DNA of 64,000 nt from Hymenopus coronatus (taxonomy: Eukaryota > Arthropoda > Insecta > Mantodea > Hymenopodidae): contig CM060900.1 of the NCBI GenBank assembly GCA_030762935.1, positions 290,796,736 through 290,860,735 of the forward strand, written 5' to 3'. Position numbers and translations under genes: made by a program. Shown here piece after piece: positions 11,628 to 22,559 of the stretch. Each line of letters starts with the position of its first letter. Position 1 is the stretch's first letter. Below the pieces are notes generated by a model. It saw nothing but the letters and a program-made list of their open reading frames with translations. It searched no databases and was not told the DNA's origin.

Positions 11628-12017
11628 TTAGCATAGCCCCATATAAGAGATTAGGGTTTCATACATCAATCTAGAGTCGAACTGACGTCCCTCATCAAGT
11701 AGGGTTTAGTTGCTGGATCAGAACCAGGGCGGAAGTAGTGAAACAGTTTGTATAGGAGGCTGGTTTTGAAATACATTTGGGAACTATGAGTAAAGCAGTT
11801 TGTTTACGTAATAGAAAGTAGGCTAGTTAGGAAATGGGTAAAACCTTACGACTTGACTGAAAATATCAATAGATGGTAAACATTTAAGTCTCTAAAATTG
11901 GGTAACAGAACAACACACTTTTGCCAAATCCAGCCTCTATACTCTACTGGATGAGGGACGTCGGTTCGATTCTAAGTTGATGTATGAAACTCTAATCTCT
12001 TATAGGGGCTATACTAA
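11628..12017. mobile_element. MITE-like element with ~90-bp terminal inverted repeats
   Basis: The left end (about 11628-11722) is repeated in reverse complement at about 11925-12017. Shared features are an ATAGCCCC terminus, AGAGATTAG, TTTCATACATCAA, a GACGTCCCTCATC block and a GCTGGAT box. Between the arms lie about 200 bp without an open frame. Size, inverted ends and lack of coding fit a non-autonomous DNA transposon or foldback element. TTA/TAA at the edges may be the target duplication. The superfamily is unknown. Confidence 0.75.
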
Positions 12018-12711
12018 TTTAGATAAATACCTCGAATAAACTTTATTCAATATACAGCAGTACGTGCAATTATTTAAATATGTACAAACTTACCTGAAGC
12101 GAAACCTGATTTGCTCAGGAACTGAAAGGGGAATAAAACTATAACATCTCTCTTTACGGAAAACACCGGCGAATCCTGGTCGGCCCTTAGAGTTATTTTG
12201 GTACACGATTCATTGACAATTCTTCTTTCGTGTAAGTGGCACTGACCTGTTTTCCTGTACACAACATACCGCTTAACCGTTAGTAAGTTTGTAGTGTAAA
12301 GTATATCTGTTTTGCGAAAACATTAATGAATTTTCGTCATATTATCTAGGGGTGCGGGTATTTCAAGAATGCATCTTTGTAAGAAGTAAAGACCTCTCAT
12401 GAAGGGACGGGGGAATCACCCCTGTGTTCCTTTATAACGTTATTAGCGTGTTTTAATACTATTGAATCTTTTTTTATTCAAATTGTATTGGTTGCTTGTT
12501 TTTGATGTAGTTAACATAATTAGGTATTGTTGCAGGTGGTGTCTGTTCTTCATTATCTGAAGGAGGTCAGATCTTTGTATTGTTGTAGCAGTATGATTCA
12601 TTTCTTCCCTTGCCGTTTGTGTTAGCCAAGAATGAGCGAGTATGCGTAGTTTTTGTTCAGTGTTTGTGATAATATGATACTAAATATTCTCATTTTTTAA
12701 AGTATTTATTT
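12018..12711. other. No gene or repeat recognised
   Basis: AT-rich intergenic sequence; the short minus-strand open frame at 12074-12262 has no recognisable features. Confidence 0.5.
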
Positions 12712-13020
12712 ATGCACAATCGTAAATTTATGTGATGAGTGCTTCTATTTATAGCTTATACTTCAATGCTGAAATTATTACTTAATGGTGAGTGAATTTG
12801 TAGGCTGTCCAGGTGATTTGAAGCAATGGTAACTGTCGTTTTTGGTGTAGTATTCCCTCTTTGAGATTTATTTATGCTCAATCGTAAAGTTATGTGATGA
12901 ATGCTTCAAGTTATAGCTTACACTTCAATGCTGAAATTATAGCTTAATGGTGAGTGAAGCTGTAGGCTGTCCAATAATTTGAATCAATGGTAGCTTTGTT
13001 TTTGGTATAGAATCGAAAGT
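12706..13020. repeat. Two-copy tandem duplication, period about 162 bp
   Basis: Units starting near 12712 and 12874 share TTTATTTATGC.CAATCG, TTATGTGATGA.TGCTTC, a CTTCAATGCTGAAATTAT box, AATGGTGAGTGAA, TGTAGGCTGTCCA and GTTTTTGGT. They differ by substitutions and small indels. There is no coding potential and no further copy is apparent. Confidence 0.85.
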
Positions 13021-13035
13021 TCTGCAAATACACGT

Positions 13036-16000
13036 GTTTTTATATTAGTCAGGCCTGATAGTGCTTTTATTGTACCCAATTTGTAAGCGTTATTTCCGTT
13101 TTAATTAGCGTAATTAATATTTCTTGGAAGTGTGATAGCGCAAATGTAATTCTTGTACTGGTTGGGAGGATGTTAAACAAGTAAGATTAATGTCCTAATA
13201 ATTCGCATTCTTTTATATATTTATTTAAGCTATAAACCGCTTTTAATTTCGGAGTTATAAAAACGGAGCCTTAATAGATTCGAGGCAAATAGCTAATGAT
13301 AACTAACGATTTATTTGTATCAATATTCAAAGTTGTCGGAGGCGTATCCGTTTCACTTTTATTCGCCCTCCTTGTGCCCATTCCTCTAAGAGTTATTCTC
13401 CTTGGAATTAAGATCCATCGAGTCGGGGATCGAAGCGGGTCCTTTGGGCTATGAAGTACTTAGAATCTTAAATGCTAATGCTAAATGCATCAATATACAG
13501 TTTTCCATGTTACTCACCGCTTAATAGTTGAGGGTTACGCCAGAATCTTAAAATGGCCTCGACACTTATAGATTCGAATCAAGGACCTACAATCAAATTT
13601 ACTATCTCACTTAATATTACCGGTGTTAAAAGCTTCTCGTAAGGATTAACGGTTCCCGAGATACCTATTTTTAAATATATTTTTTTCCGAGCCTCCTGAC
13701 CCTTCACATGCATCAGCATATATGTAAAACATATTTGCCTTAGGTTCAGTCATGAAGTCAGTTTTCTTTGTGTGTTACACGGGATTGATAAGCGCTCCTT
13801 GTTCTTTCATGTTAAAGCAATTCTATCAGTATTTATTGCATAGCTTAAAAATCTGATACGTTATTGAAATGAGAAAGCAGGATAATATAACTGTGATGTC
13901 CGGCTTTCATCTAGCATAGTTGCAAGAATTGTTTTCGGGGTCATTGGTCATTAGTAAATATACACTTTCACTCGCCAACACCTGTAGTCTGGGAGGTATT
14001 CCTCTAAGTGCACTTTCAAAAGATGTTATTTCGAGTGTCATCTAAAAGCGTTCTATTGTTTCAGACCGAAGCCTACATTCCTTATTTTCACGTGTTCACC
14101 GATTTATATATTTATCTCTGTAATGTTGGTCAAGGTTTTGCTTCTAAATATTCATTAAAGTCTCTGATCAGTATTTTATTGTAAATGTTAAAGAGATGTA
14201 TGGTTATGGTAGCCAGGAATCAGCTGGTCTGTTCCCTTCCACTGAAAACAATGTAATAGTTGAGTGTATTGTCATTATTAGCATTCTAACACAGGATTGT
14301 GGTAGCTGCTCACTCTGGTGCCACGATATAAAGTAATTGTAAAGGTATCTTTTCTCTGTCCTGGCGTCTCCTTTATAATTATTTGCGTTAATTAGGAATG
14401 TTAACATATTTCATTGTCGTATTCCGTTATTAAAGTCATGCTTTGTCTCTGACGGTTTTTGTTGAAGTCCAGATATTTTATGACTAATTATGACTATGTC
14501 TTGAAACAAATTCCTGTTAATGAATTTGTAGTTTTTGAAAAGAAATGATACGAATCGCTTTTCTATAGAAAATGATTTAATATTGGCGTTATTGCTGTTT
14601 TCATAAGCTGAGGCTGTAAATGGGAGTTTAAATCATTATGGGTTATAAAATAATATTTATCTGTAACTATTTCCCCAATTAAATATATGTATTGGTTGTT
14701 TAGCAAGTATGGGGTGTAGCGTTTATCTCACAGTACATAGCCATTGTGCTTGACCCAGTTTAGGAATCATAAGATCATTTTTATCTAGTATATCGCGAAA
14801 TTGCAGTTCGAATTTTCTTAATTATAATTAATACAATGCTAGGTCATGTATTGGAAACATTATTCATTATGCGGGCAGGCTTATTATATGGAGTTTTTTT
14901 CTGCTGAGATAAATATTTCTTATTTCTATACAAGCTCCGAGGCAGCTGTTCTATTACCCCCGCCATATTGTTTTTTTTTGTTTTTTTTTAGAAAAGGGGG
15001 GGGGGTGTTGATTTCCAGCTATGATTAAAAGAAATGTTAAAGTGTTAAATGTTTACCAAGTGTTCAAGATCTTACTCCTACTTTCTATTTCGCAAGCATC
15101 CTGTTTCACACACACTTCCCAGGGCTGTTCCAAAACCAGTCCCCTATCTTTATCGTATAAAACCGTTTTAGTGTTTTACTACCGGTGTTCCCAAAGCTGT
15201 TTGTCAACCAGCTCATATACACTACTGGGAGACATTTCAAATGATGTGCTGCTGGATACATCATATGCTACAAAATATAGGCGCTTCTTCCTGGAAGAGA
15301 GTTCAGTCACGCAGTGTTATCACATTTTACAAGATACATGTTTCTCTTGATCCATAAAATGCTTGTGCTGCTGAGTTGCAAACAAATCAATGAATTGAAC
15401 CGCTGAAACGTGTTTGATAATTACAGGCCAAAGATTCACTAATATTCTTTCCGTAAAATATGCAACCTTACCGAGCGTGATGATTTCGCGGTAACGTGTG
15501 TGCCATTTTAATGGTCTTAAGTTTGACTCCCGTCGACCGCCCAATGTAAAAGCACTTTTGGATTTCTCTCGCTTTCCCTGGTCTGTAAAAAAGTTGCTTT
15601 GCCAGGTTATCATCTAACATGTAGTTTTGTAAATAAAAGTAACACTGAAATTTCATCTTCAGAACATAAACCTCTTAATGCTAGGGTCCTAGTTTTCTCC
15701 AGGCTTTGAAAGTCACTAAGGAAGACATCCATTTCCAAAATAACAATCTTCCTGGTGAAAATATGCTCTGTATTATAACACAAGTGATTAAAATACCGCA
15801 TAAACAATGCTTGTAAGAACAGCAAATGTTTTCGTCGTAATACATTACCGCATCCCAGAACTTAATTGGAAATGTGACATACTGCAGCGTGATATCAAAG
15901 CGAGCGGGGTATTGTACATCCATCAGAGGAACTTTGTTTCCTTTTGCTGCGGCTCGAGAGTGAATACTTTCTCATGATGGCCTTAACTTACAGTGATTTA

Positions 16001-16280
16001 AAGACAATTAAATATTAGTCTCTTAAATGCACACTCTGATATTAAATGAAATGTCTAACTTTATGCATTTTCTTTTAAAATTACGTACATTATACCAAGT
16101 ACTACATGAAAAGCCTTTGATTCAGTAATCTTCAAAATATAAATAATTAATTTTTCAAATTAGGTTATACGTTTTAAAATTCGCATTAAATCATATAGCC
16201 TCCATGCTTATGGAAATGGTAAGAACTAATAAATCTACAGATGGGTTTTGAGAATCTGCTATATTTCTGGAGATAATACA
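13036..16280. other. Gene-poor AT-rich stretch
   Basis: No protein family or RNA gene is recognisable. Short open frames (14204-14407, 14846-15350, 15320-15923) lack domain features and codon structure. There is a T run next to a G run around 14970-15006. A GGGATCGAA.C-like motif near 13430 could be a decayed tRNA-type box B, but nothing around it supports a SINE. Confidence 0.5.
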
Positions 16281-16283
16281 TTT

Positions 16284-16337
16284 TCCAAAGTTTTATGAAA
16301 AATTAATAATCCAAAGTTTTATGAAAAATTAATAAAA
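16284..16337 (+). repeat. Short tandem duplication (~28 bp, two copies)
   Basis: CCAAAGTTTTATGAAAAATT plus AATAA occurs twice in a row with only a few bases between the copies. The copies are essentially identical, which suggests a recent slippage or small tandem duplication. Confidence 0.85.
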
Positions 16338-16964
16338 CTCTTCTAAACCTCTGAAAGAAAAAAAAATTAAATACTTATTCTAAGTAACTAGAATGCCGAA
16401 CAATGTGATTCCTTTAGCCTTTCCTTGTATACCAATCATTATGAAATTCTTTCATAGAGACGGCCTATGCACCACTCTCCCATATGTCAATGATTATAAC
16501 ATTCTTCATTGGTTAGAACGTAAGCCTCTGTTTCTATCTTTCTTTTTTTATTTGTCAAGCCACATACTTAAAGTACTGGCACCGGCTGGGAAATGTCCAA
16601 GTTTGGTTTCCTGAAGCTGAAAACCTAAGAGATAGAAAAAAATAAACTACACTAATAAGTGTTTATTACTGTGGAGTAACTTTCTATTAAATTATTGCAA
16701 TTATTTTCAGTAATTTTTTAATTTGAATAGTTTTTTAAACAAAAACGTTCCATATATTTTAAGCCAGAAAATTGTTTATACTCTGTAGAACAAAATGCTG
16801 TTCCACTTAAATATTTCTTAGGTTAAAAAGTATAGGTGTGCCAAATTTAAGGAGTTCCTGATATATGTTCTTAAAAATTAAAAGTTTTAATATGCACAAA
16901 AAATCAATTTAAAGCTTGGATGAAAATTTTCCTAATCATAACTTAGCTAAAACAGCCTATGTTT

Positions 16965-18200
16965 ATGTTCCTGCTGTTCCTCATTGTCCTGTGTAGCATT
17001 TTTTTAGCTCCTCTGCTCCTTTGTCTAGCAATGTTTGGTACATTCTGCACTGAGGCCTCTACCTTAGCGATCCGTTGCTCGTCGATGTATCTGCTCAGTG
17101 AAGGCTCCAGGTGTAAAGCCCAAATTCCTGAGGATGTGTCTTGCTACATTCCGATCATTAAACACTGCTGAAGCTCCCAAAGCAGAAATCTTCACCCCCA
17201 AATTGGAAGCAAAAAATTTTTGGACATCTCTTCCGCATAAGAGCACTGGAGATTTCATTTGAATCCTGTGCTTTGCCATGCAGACACTTTTCTAGTAGTT
17301 CTGGTGAAGCCAATGCTCAAAAAGTTTGTTTAATTGCCCTTGCTACCTTATAAGAAAGGCTAATCTTATGGCTATAAGCTTCCCCATTTTCTGTGCTTTT
17401 CAAGAAATTGCACCATTGGAGTGACTTGTCTGTCGACAAATAATAAAACAAAAGAGCCCGCACTGCCCTTCTCATATTATATAAGTCTGTGGGGGCTTTT
17501 CTACTTGCACCACTATAATATACTTGTAAGCTGGCTAATCTCTTATTTGTTAGTGTAGTTCTTTCTTGCCAGTGGCTTTCTATCTTTCAGTAAATTGTGC
17601 CACTGCCCATCCTCATCTGAATATGACTTAGGCACGCCAATTTTAAATAGTAGTCTTTTACATAGGGAGAGCTTTCAGCCACAGCCTTGAAAGCACTAGA
17701 GTCTCCATCTCCTAAGTACTTTATGTATCTTACTTCATGCTTTTGCAAAGACCTGTGGAAAACCAGTTTCATGTCTGCAGGCTCCATTCCACCACTGGAG
17801 TCTACATGATTCCTGCTACAAACAGCTTTGTGTACTTCTTGCCATTGTATTTTTTACTTGCGTCATTATATTTCTTATGCATAGAACATGCAGAACAATA
17901 TTTAGACATTACCTATAATGCCTAATATTTTTCCAGTGTCGACTATAATGACTGCTGAAACTCCATGCAATTAGTATGTCCAATCTTCATTTACGAACTA
18001 TCACAAGACACTGCTAAATCTTAGCTATTAGTTGCATCACAATGTTCTTGAAATCTTCACTTATATTTGAAATTGCATTGAAGGGAGTGGTATTCATTGC
18101 AGCAAATTTTAGTGGATGACCAGACATGTTCATCATACCACATTAAAAGTTTCCACCCTTTTCTTCCAATACTGCTCTGACCACAAAATGGCTGGTGCAA
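16965..18200 (-). pseudogene. Mutator-like transposase pseudogene
   Basis: Read on the minus strand in several frames, this matches the Mutator-like transposase domain common in arthropods. In order it shows a GMMNMSGHPLKFAAMN segment (about 18140-18090), a degraded GSWxKHG…VDTGKILG segment with Cys-rich KYCSACSMHKK-like residues (about 17990-17870), the open block 17787-17587 with SSGGMEPADM, HEVRYIKYLGDGDSSAFKAV and CLSHIQMRMGS, then a CLHGKAQDSNE/KRCPK block near 17310-17240. DGDS and the CxxH-type context fit the catalytic core of that family. Multiple frameshifts and stops make it dead. TIRs were not found, so the element's limits are unknown; a hAT-like fragment lies directly upstream on the same strand. 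Confidence 0.72.
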
Positions 18201-18439
18201 CTATATAAAAATATTGAAGGCTTCTAAACGTATAGGTAGTTTAGAGATCCAAAGGCAAAATTAAGCAAAAAAATTATTTTTCCACTGGAGCCTTAAAAGG
18301 TGGACTTGGCTCATCACACTGTTTTAGGTTGTCATTAATTTATACCACTTGTTGCTCGAATTTCAAAATAAACATCTCGGATAATGATCGCAATTATATG
18401 TATTTTCAAATAAGCAAATAAAAGTATTTTTAATTGTTT

Positions 18440-18960
18440 CCTGATTTCTGCCACCGTCTCCCTTCAAGGCAAGGTAACTTTAATGAATTGGTGAATAACT
18501 GTGGAATAGTTGAGTAGTTAACTCTCTCCAGACACTCTGTGTAAGCAATAATGGTTTCATTGATTCGTCTTCTGAATTAAAATTGGCAATGAAACGACTC
18601 ATGGGATCAGTTGAATCGTTCATAGAAATCAACATTTTTAGATTTTTCAATTTATCCTTTAAAGGTTTCCATTGCGGCATAATAACATTAGCTTAGCAAC
18701 TTTTTCACAAACCTGACTCACTAGACACAGATTTGCTTCCATACTTATCCAAGAACTGTGTTAATGTAGGGTTCTGTAATTTGCACAAAAGAATTCCGGC
18801 GCTAAGAAAAGCTTTAGGTCAGCCGAAAGCAAATTGAGATTTACGAGTCGATGTTGCAATTCCTGTTGGAGGCAAAATAGACTTTATCCCAGTAGCCTTG
18901 AAAAGTGCATGCTTGGGCTTCCTTTTTTTACTGATATGTGCGATTAAAATATTTATTTTC
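18440..18960 (-). pseudogene. hAT-like transposase fragment
   Basis: The minus-strand translation across frames gives PEFFCxLQNPTLTQFLDKYGSKSVSSESGL (about 18800-18710), then IEKSKN…F..SHESFHCQF and ECLERVNYSTIPQLFTNSLKL (about 18650-18480). The order and spacing match the stretch of arthropod hAT-type transposases that runs from the 'PLWKLENP..R.FL.KY' region through the IDET.D catalytic region into 'LNHSTI..LF..SL'. The catalytic IDE.TD motif itself is degraded. It is only a partial gene with no ends seen; I infer the family from motif order rather than an intact domain. Confidence 0.5.
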
Positions 18961-19393
18961 GCAATTCACTGACTGTTAGCATATTTTGCATATGAGTACT
19001 TTACTGCCAGTACAAAATACATCGGATCCAAAAGTATGAACGTAACTTTGCAAATTACTGCGTAAAAGTACACTGACTTTCTGCATCTTGCTGACCGACA
19101 CAAATTCGCAATGTAAGTCGAAAGAAAAACTAATTTCACTACACTCATTGCTGTCGTTTCAAAGAAACAGAAGCGGTATTCTTTGTCAGGGCATTGAAAA
19201 AGCTGCTCAGAACATTGTTCATGTCATCATCTTCCCTTCTTCCACATGTCTAAGTGACATCACAAACGCACGCGATTCGCGCGAATGTTGTCAGTAGAGG
19301 GAGAGAGTGAATTGCAAGCGGCAGTGAGTGATCATAGAAATCATAGTGTACTGTTTATTGTAAGAGCATAAAAACTGAGAACTTATAATAGTA

Positions 19394-19777
19394 ATGTTGC
19401 GACTTTCTACACTTAAGTTCTCCTCTGGTAAGTCCATTAGGAGGCAGGTTAAGAAAATTGTTTACAGTGCTGCCACTTACTTGGGAAAGCAAGTACTTGA
19501 TCTCAAGCTACATTCAGCCATTCATTGTAACAATGCTACAAGGGTGATGGCCAACTCTCGCTCCATGCCTACCTTTTTTACTATCTCCGAACATGGTCGG
19601 TTAAATCGAACAGAGGGGAAGCAGTGGGAGTCTGTAGCTGCGCGAACCAAAAATGATAGTAGTTTTAATTTCCTTGCCAAACTATTTTTAAAATACTGTT
19701 TGTTCTATATATATTTTTTACGCGTTAGCACACATTGTTGCAAAGAGATTAATAATAAACTGACCGAAAGCCAATAA
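19394..19777 (+). pseudogene. Possible N-terminal HTH segment of a DDE transposase
   Basis: An open frame of 127 codons starts with a basic segment (SGKSIRRQVKKIVYSAATYL) followed by LHSAIHCNNATRVMANSRSM and ISEHGRLNRTEG. The arrangement resembles the helix-turn-helix start of some arthropod DDE proteins (a 'R..VY.V..YF' helix, then 'A...S.ST...I'). The second half (from about residue 90) is Phe/Tyr-rich and probably not coding. No catalytic domain follows; instead the 0.8-kb repeat copy begins at 19990. Low confidence; it may be chance. Confidence 0.3.
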
Positions 19778-19989
19778 TATAATTCGGCGAAATCACTTCA
19801 TTGTAACGGTTATAGAAATATATTAAAATATAGAGGTAGGCAATTTTAATAATAAATTATAGATAGTTATTCAAATAAAAACAATAAAACGCATTCCGTA
19901 AAATAGACATTTATATTTAAAAAGGGAAAAGAGACAAAATAGAATTGCGGCGTCTCAATCACAAAGATACAAATGGAAAAGAATTACTA

Positions 19990-20772
19990 GACACGTTTAA
20001 CTTTAGGTTCTGTCAATATAACTGTCAGAAGCGAATTACGCGTCAACGCCTCGTGCATCTTTTGTCTTTAAAAAGATGTTTCAAGTATATTAATCTTTTG
20101 CATGTAAGTAATAAAATGTCTTGGAAACTTGCTCTCCAAATGACAAGAAGTGGACAACGTTCAAGCACGTTGACTTGATGAATAAAATTGTTTAACAATT
20201 GTATAATGATATAATTGTTTGCAAATGCAAATATTATATAATGGGATGAACAGTTATATAATATTGGAGATGTTTTGAGCTGATTAATATAACTTTGGCG
20301 TACGTATCACAACATTCTATTTCGCCATTTTGACTTTCATGCCCGACTTGTATTTGAGTATTGCCTTTTTTATTTGGTTTGTTTAATTTCACAATTATTC
20401 GACAGGAAAATTCATACTACAGGATTCGGTCATTAAGCTTTAACTTCCTTATCTTCTAATTTTGGTATCAATTAACTTCCAAATTGGCCGAAAAGAATGA
20501 ACTATTTACAAATTACTATGACTACATACCAAGAAAGTTAGCTTCCACACCTTGCTCTCTAAATTCACTCCTGAATCTGACCCTTTCGGTCAACTATGGT
20601 GAACTAACTCTCTGTGCCAAGCATAGAGCTGCCCGGGGAGGAATTCCTATTTAATGCAGTCTTTCGCTGCTAGTCTACGTATACTCCGCTGCCAACGTTG
20701 TTAGGTGGAAAGATGAGACACTTTGCCCTAGTTTAATCGATGGAACGTGTCTAGAGTAGGTTTATGTGGAAA
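19990..20772 (+). repeat. Unclassified ~0.8-kb interspersed repeat, copy 1
   Basis: Matches 28855-29650 in the same orientation along its whole length. Shared landmarks are GACAYGTTTAACTTT at the start, ACTTGCTCTCCAAATG, CCATTTTGACTTTCATGCC, ATTCATACTACAGGATTCGG, CAAATTGGCCGAAAAGA, AGGAATTCCT and ATAATGCAGTCTTT-type boxes, and GCCAACGTTGTTA near the end. It has no long open frame and no obvious terminal repeats or poly(A). Confidence 0.88.
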
Positions 20773-21052
20773 CCTAACCCGCCCCAAGGGAGCTAGGGCC
20801 GCCGCACTAGCACCAAGAAGAAAAATCTCATCAAACAGGTGCATTCCATTATTTGTGACCAGCAGGCCGAAGACACCTCTACCCGGACAGCTGAAAACTG
20901 ATGTAAATATGAGAGAGTACAAAGGTGCATAGCCTTACCAATTACACATGCATAAACCAAAACAAATTCAATGGTAATGAACAGTAGATCATACACCTAT
21001 ACGTGCTTTTTGTACTTACCCAACAATTCAAATTAAAAAATTAACACTCTCA

Positions 21053-21076
21053 ATATATATATATATATATATATAT
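21053..21076. repeat. (AT)n microsatellite
   Basis: Twelve AT dinucleotides; a shorter AT run lies near 21150-21161. Confidence 0.95.
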
Positions 21077-21344
21077 TACTCAACCAGTAAAATATAACAA
21101 TAATAGAACCTCTCCAAAACAAAAGGAAAATATAAAAATGGTAAATTTATATATATATATAAATTATAAAATGTATGTGACAATAACGTGGTACCACAAC
21201 TATTTATGTGGGCCCAGCATTATAAATGTGCCGGCACAATTGAAATTAATGATTTACCGGTAAGCATGCTGAAAAAATAACTGGTATCCCGCAATGACTA
21301 TATGCTGATTGGCCAATCATGACATAGCATATATGCTCATGCAA

Positions 21345-21640
21345 TATAACTTCATACCACCCTAAACAATGACATAATAATGCTCCATATAAAACACAAA
21401 AATCAAAACCCAATCAAACGAAATGCCAGACATTAACTTAACCCCTTGAAAAGGAAAATAAACATAAAACCTCGAAGGACAACACTAATTATAACTTCAA
21501 ACCACCCTAAACAATGACACAATAATGCTTCATATAAAACACAAAAATCAAAACCTAATCATACAAAATGCCAGTCATTAACTTAACCCCCTGAAAAGGA
21601 AAATAAACATAAAACCTCGAAGGAAACACTAACTACTAAG
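21345..21640 (+). repeat. Two-copy tandem duplication, period about 147 bp
   Basis: Units beginning near 21346 and 21493 share ATAACTTCA.ACCACCC, TAAACAATGACA, ATAAAACACAAAAATCAAAA, TGCCAG.CATTAACTTAAC and AACATAAAACCTCGAAGGA. They differ at only a handful of positions, so the duplication is fairly young. No open frame. Confidence 0.92.
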
Positions 21641-22559
21641 AATAAAGGAACAACACAAAAGTGAAGGTGAGAAGAAAAAACAGTTAAGGAGGCACAAATA
21701 TACTTGGTAATTGAAATTCAAAGTAAGCAAACCTGTTAAAATACTTCCATAGTAGGCTCCATGACAGCTTGGGTAGCAGCATAAGCTTTTTTAAAAACTT
21801 CCGTTGCGGCCTATGTGCCCTTTTTGAACGCAACTCTCCTCAAGATCACGAACTTAGAATATTTCAGCTTAACTCCATCGCACGACAGCTCACGGGGAAC
21901 CTTGGCCTACCGCCCGGCCGCTGCGTCCCCCATCTCGTTCCACTACAGACGTCATGGATGGGGTGCAGTATTGGAGGGTGAGACGTGGTCAGCGCCTCCA
22001 GTCCCCCCCCCCCCCGGCCGGTTAATGTGGTCCTCATGACCTGGAATATTTCAGCTGGCGCAGGGAAATACTGCGTACGAAAGTGTTAGGTGTTCTAGCG
22101 CTCGCTATCGTCGCCGGTTCCGCTCCGCCTCTGATAACGCGTTTAAACTTGACATTTCTGCAGCCACGCCTCCAGCGCGCAGACGTTATTACAACAGACG
22201 TCGTAATATTGACACAGTTACTTATGCAATTGAAAACAACTTGCAAACTGACAGATACCACTGCACCGATACGTGCCTTTCATTTGCTATACCATCTGTA
22301 TGGGTTTAGGTTGAAAGTTAAGTTTGCCTTTTGAGCAACTGCATACATCTGACAGAAATATCCTCTGTAGAAATATCCTCTGAAGCAAAATCAAGGAGCT
22401 TCCATTTATTAGTAAGTGGGGAAAGCGGTTGCAAAATTAAACATCAACTTAAAAGATGTAGTCTTATGCGCTTCACGTACAAGCCGATCAGAATGAAACG
22501 CCATTAGCGTATTCTTCAAGGTACGGATGTACTATACTGGATGCCAAGATCGAATGAAT
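21641..22559. other. No gene recognised; GC-richer stretch with a poly(C) run
   Basis: GC content rises between about 21780 and 22200, with a 13-base C run at about 22003-22015. Overlapping short frames here lack any protein features. Confidence 0.5.

Noticed and set aside
15320..15656. Minus-strand frame with a RRESNLRPLKW-like stretch resembling translated repeats
   Set aside because: Could be a translated SINE-type repeat, but no second copy or promoter box was found in the window.
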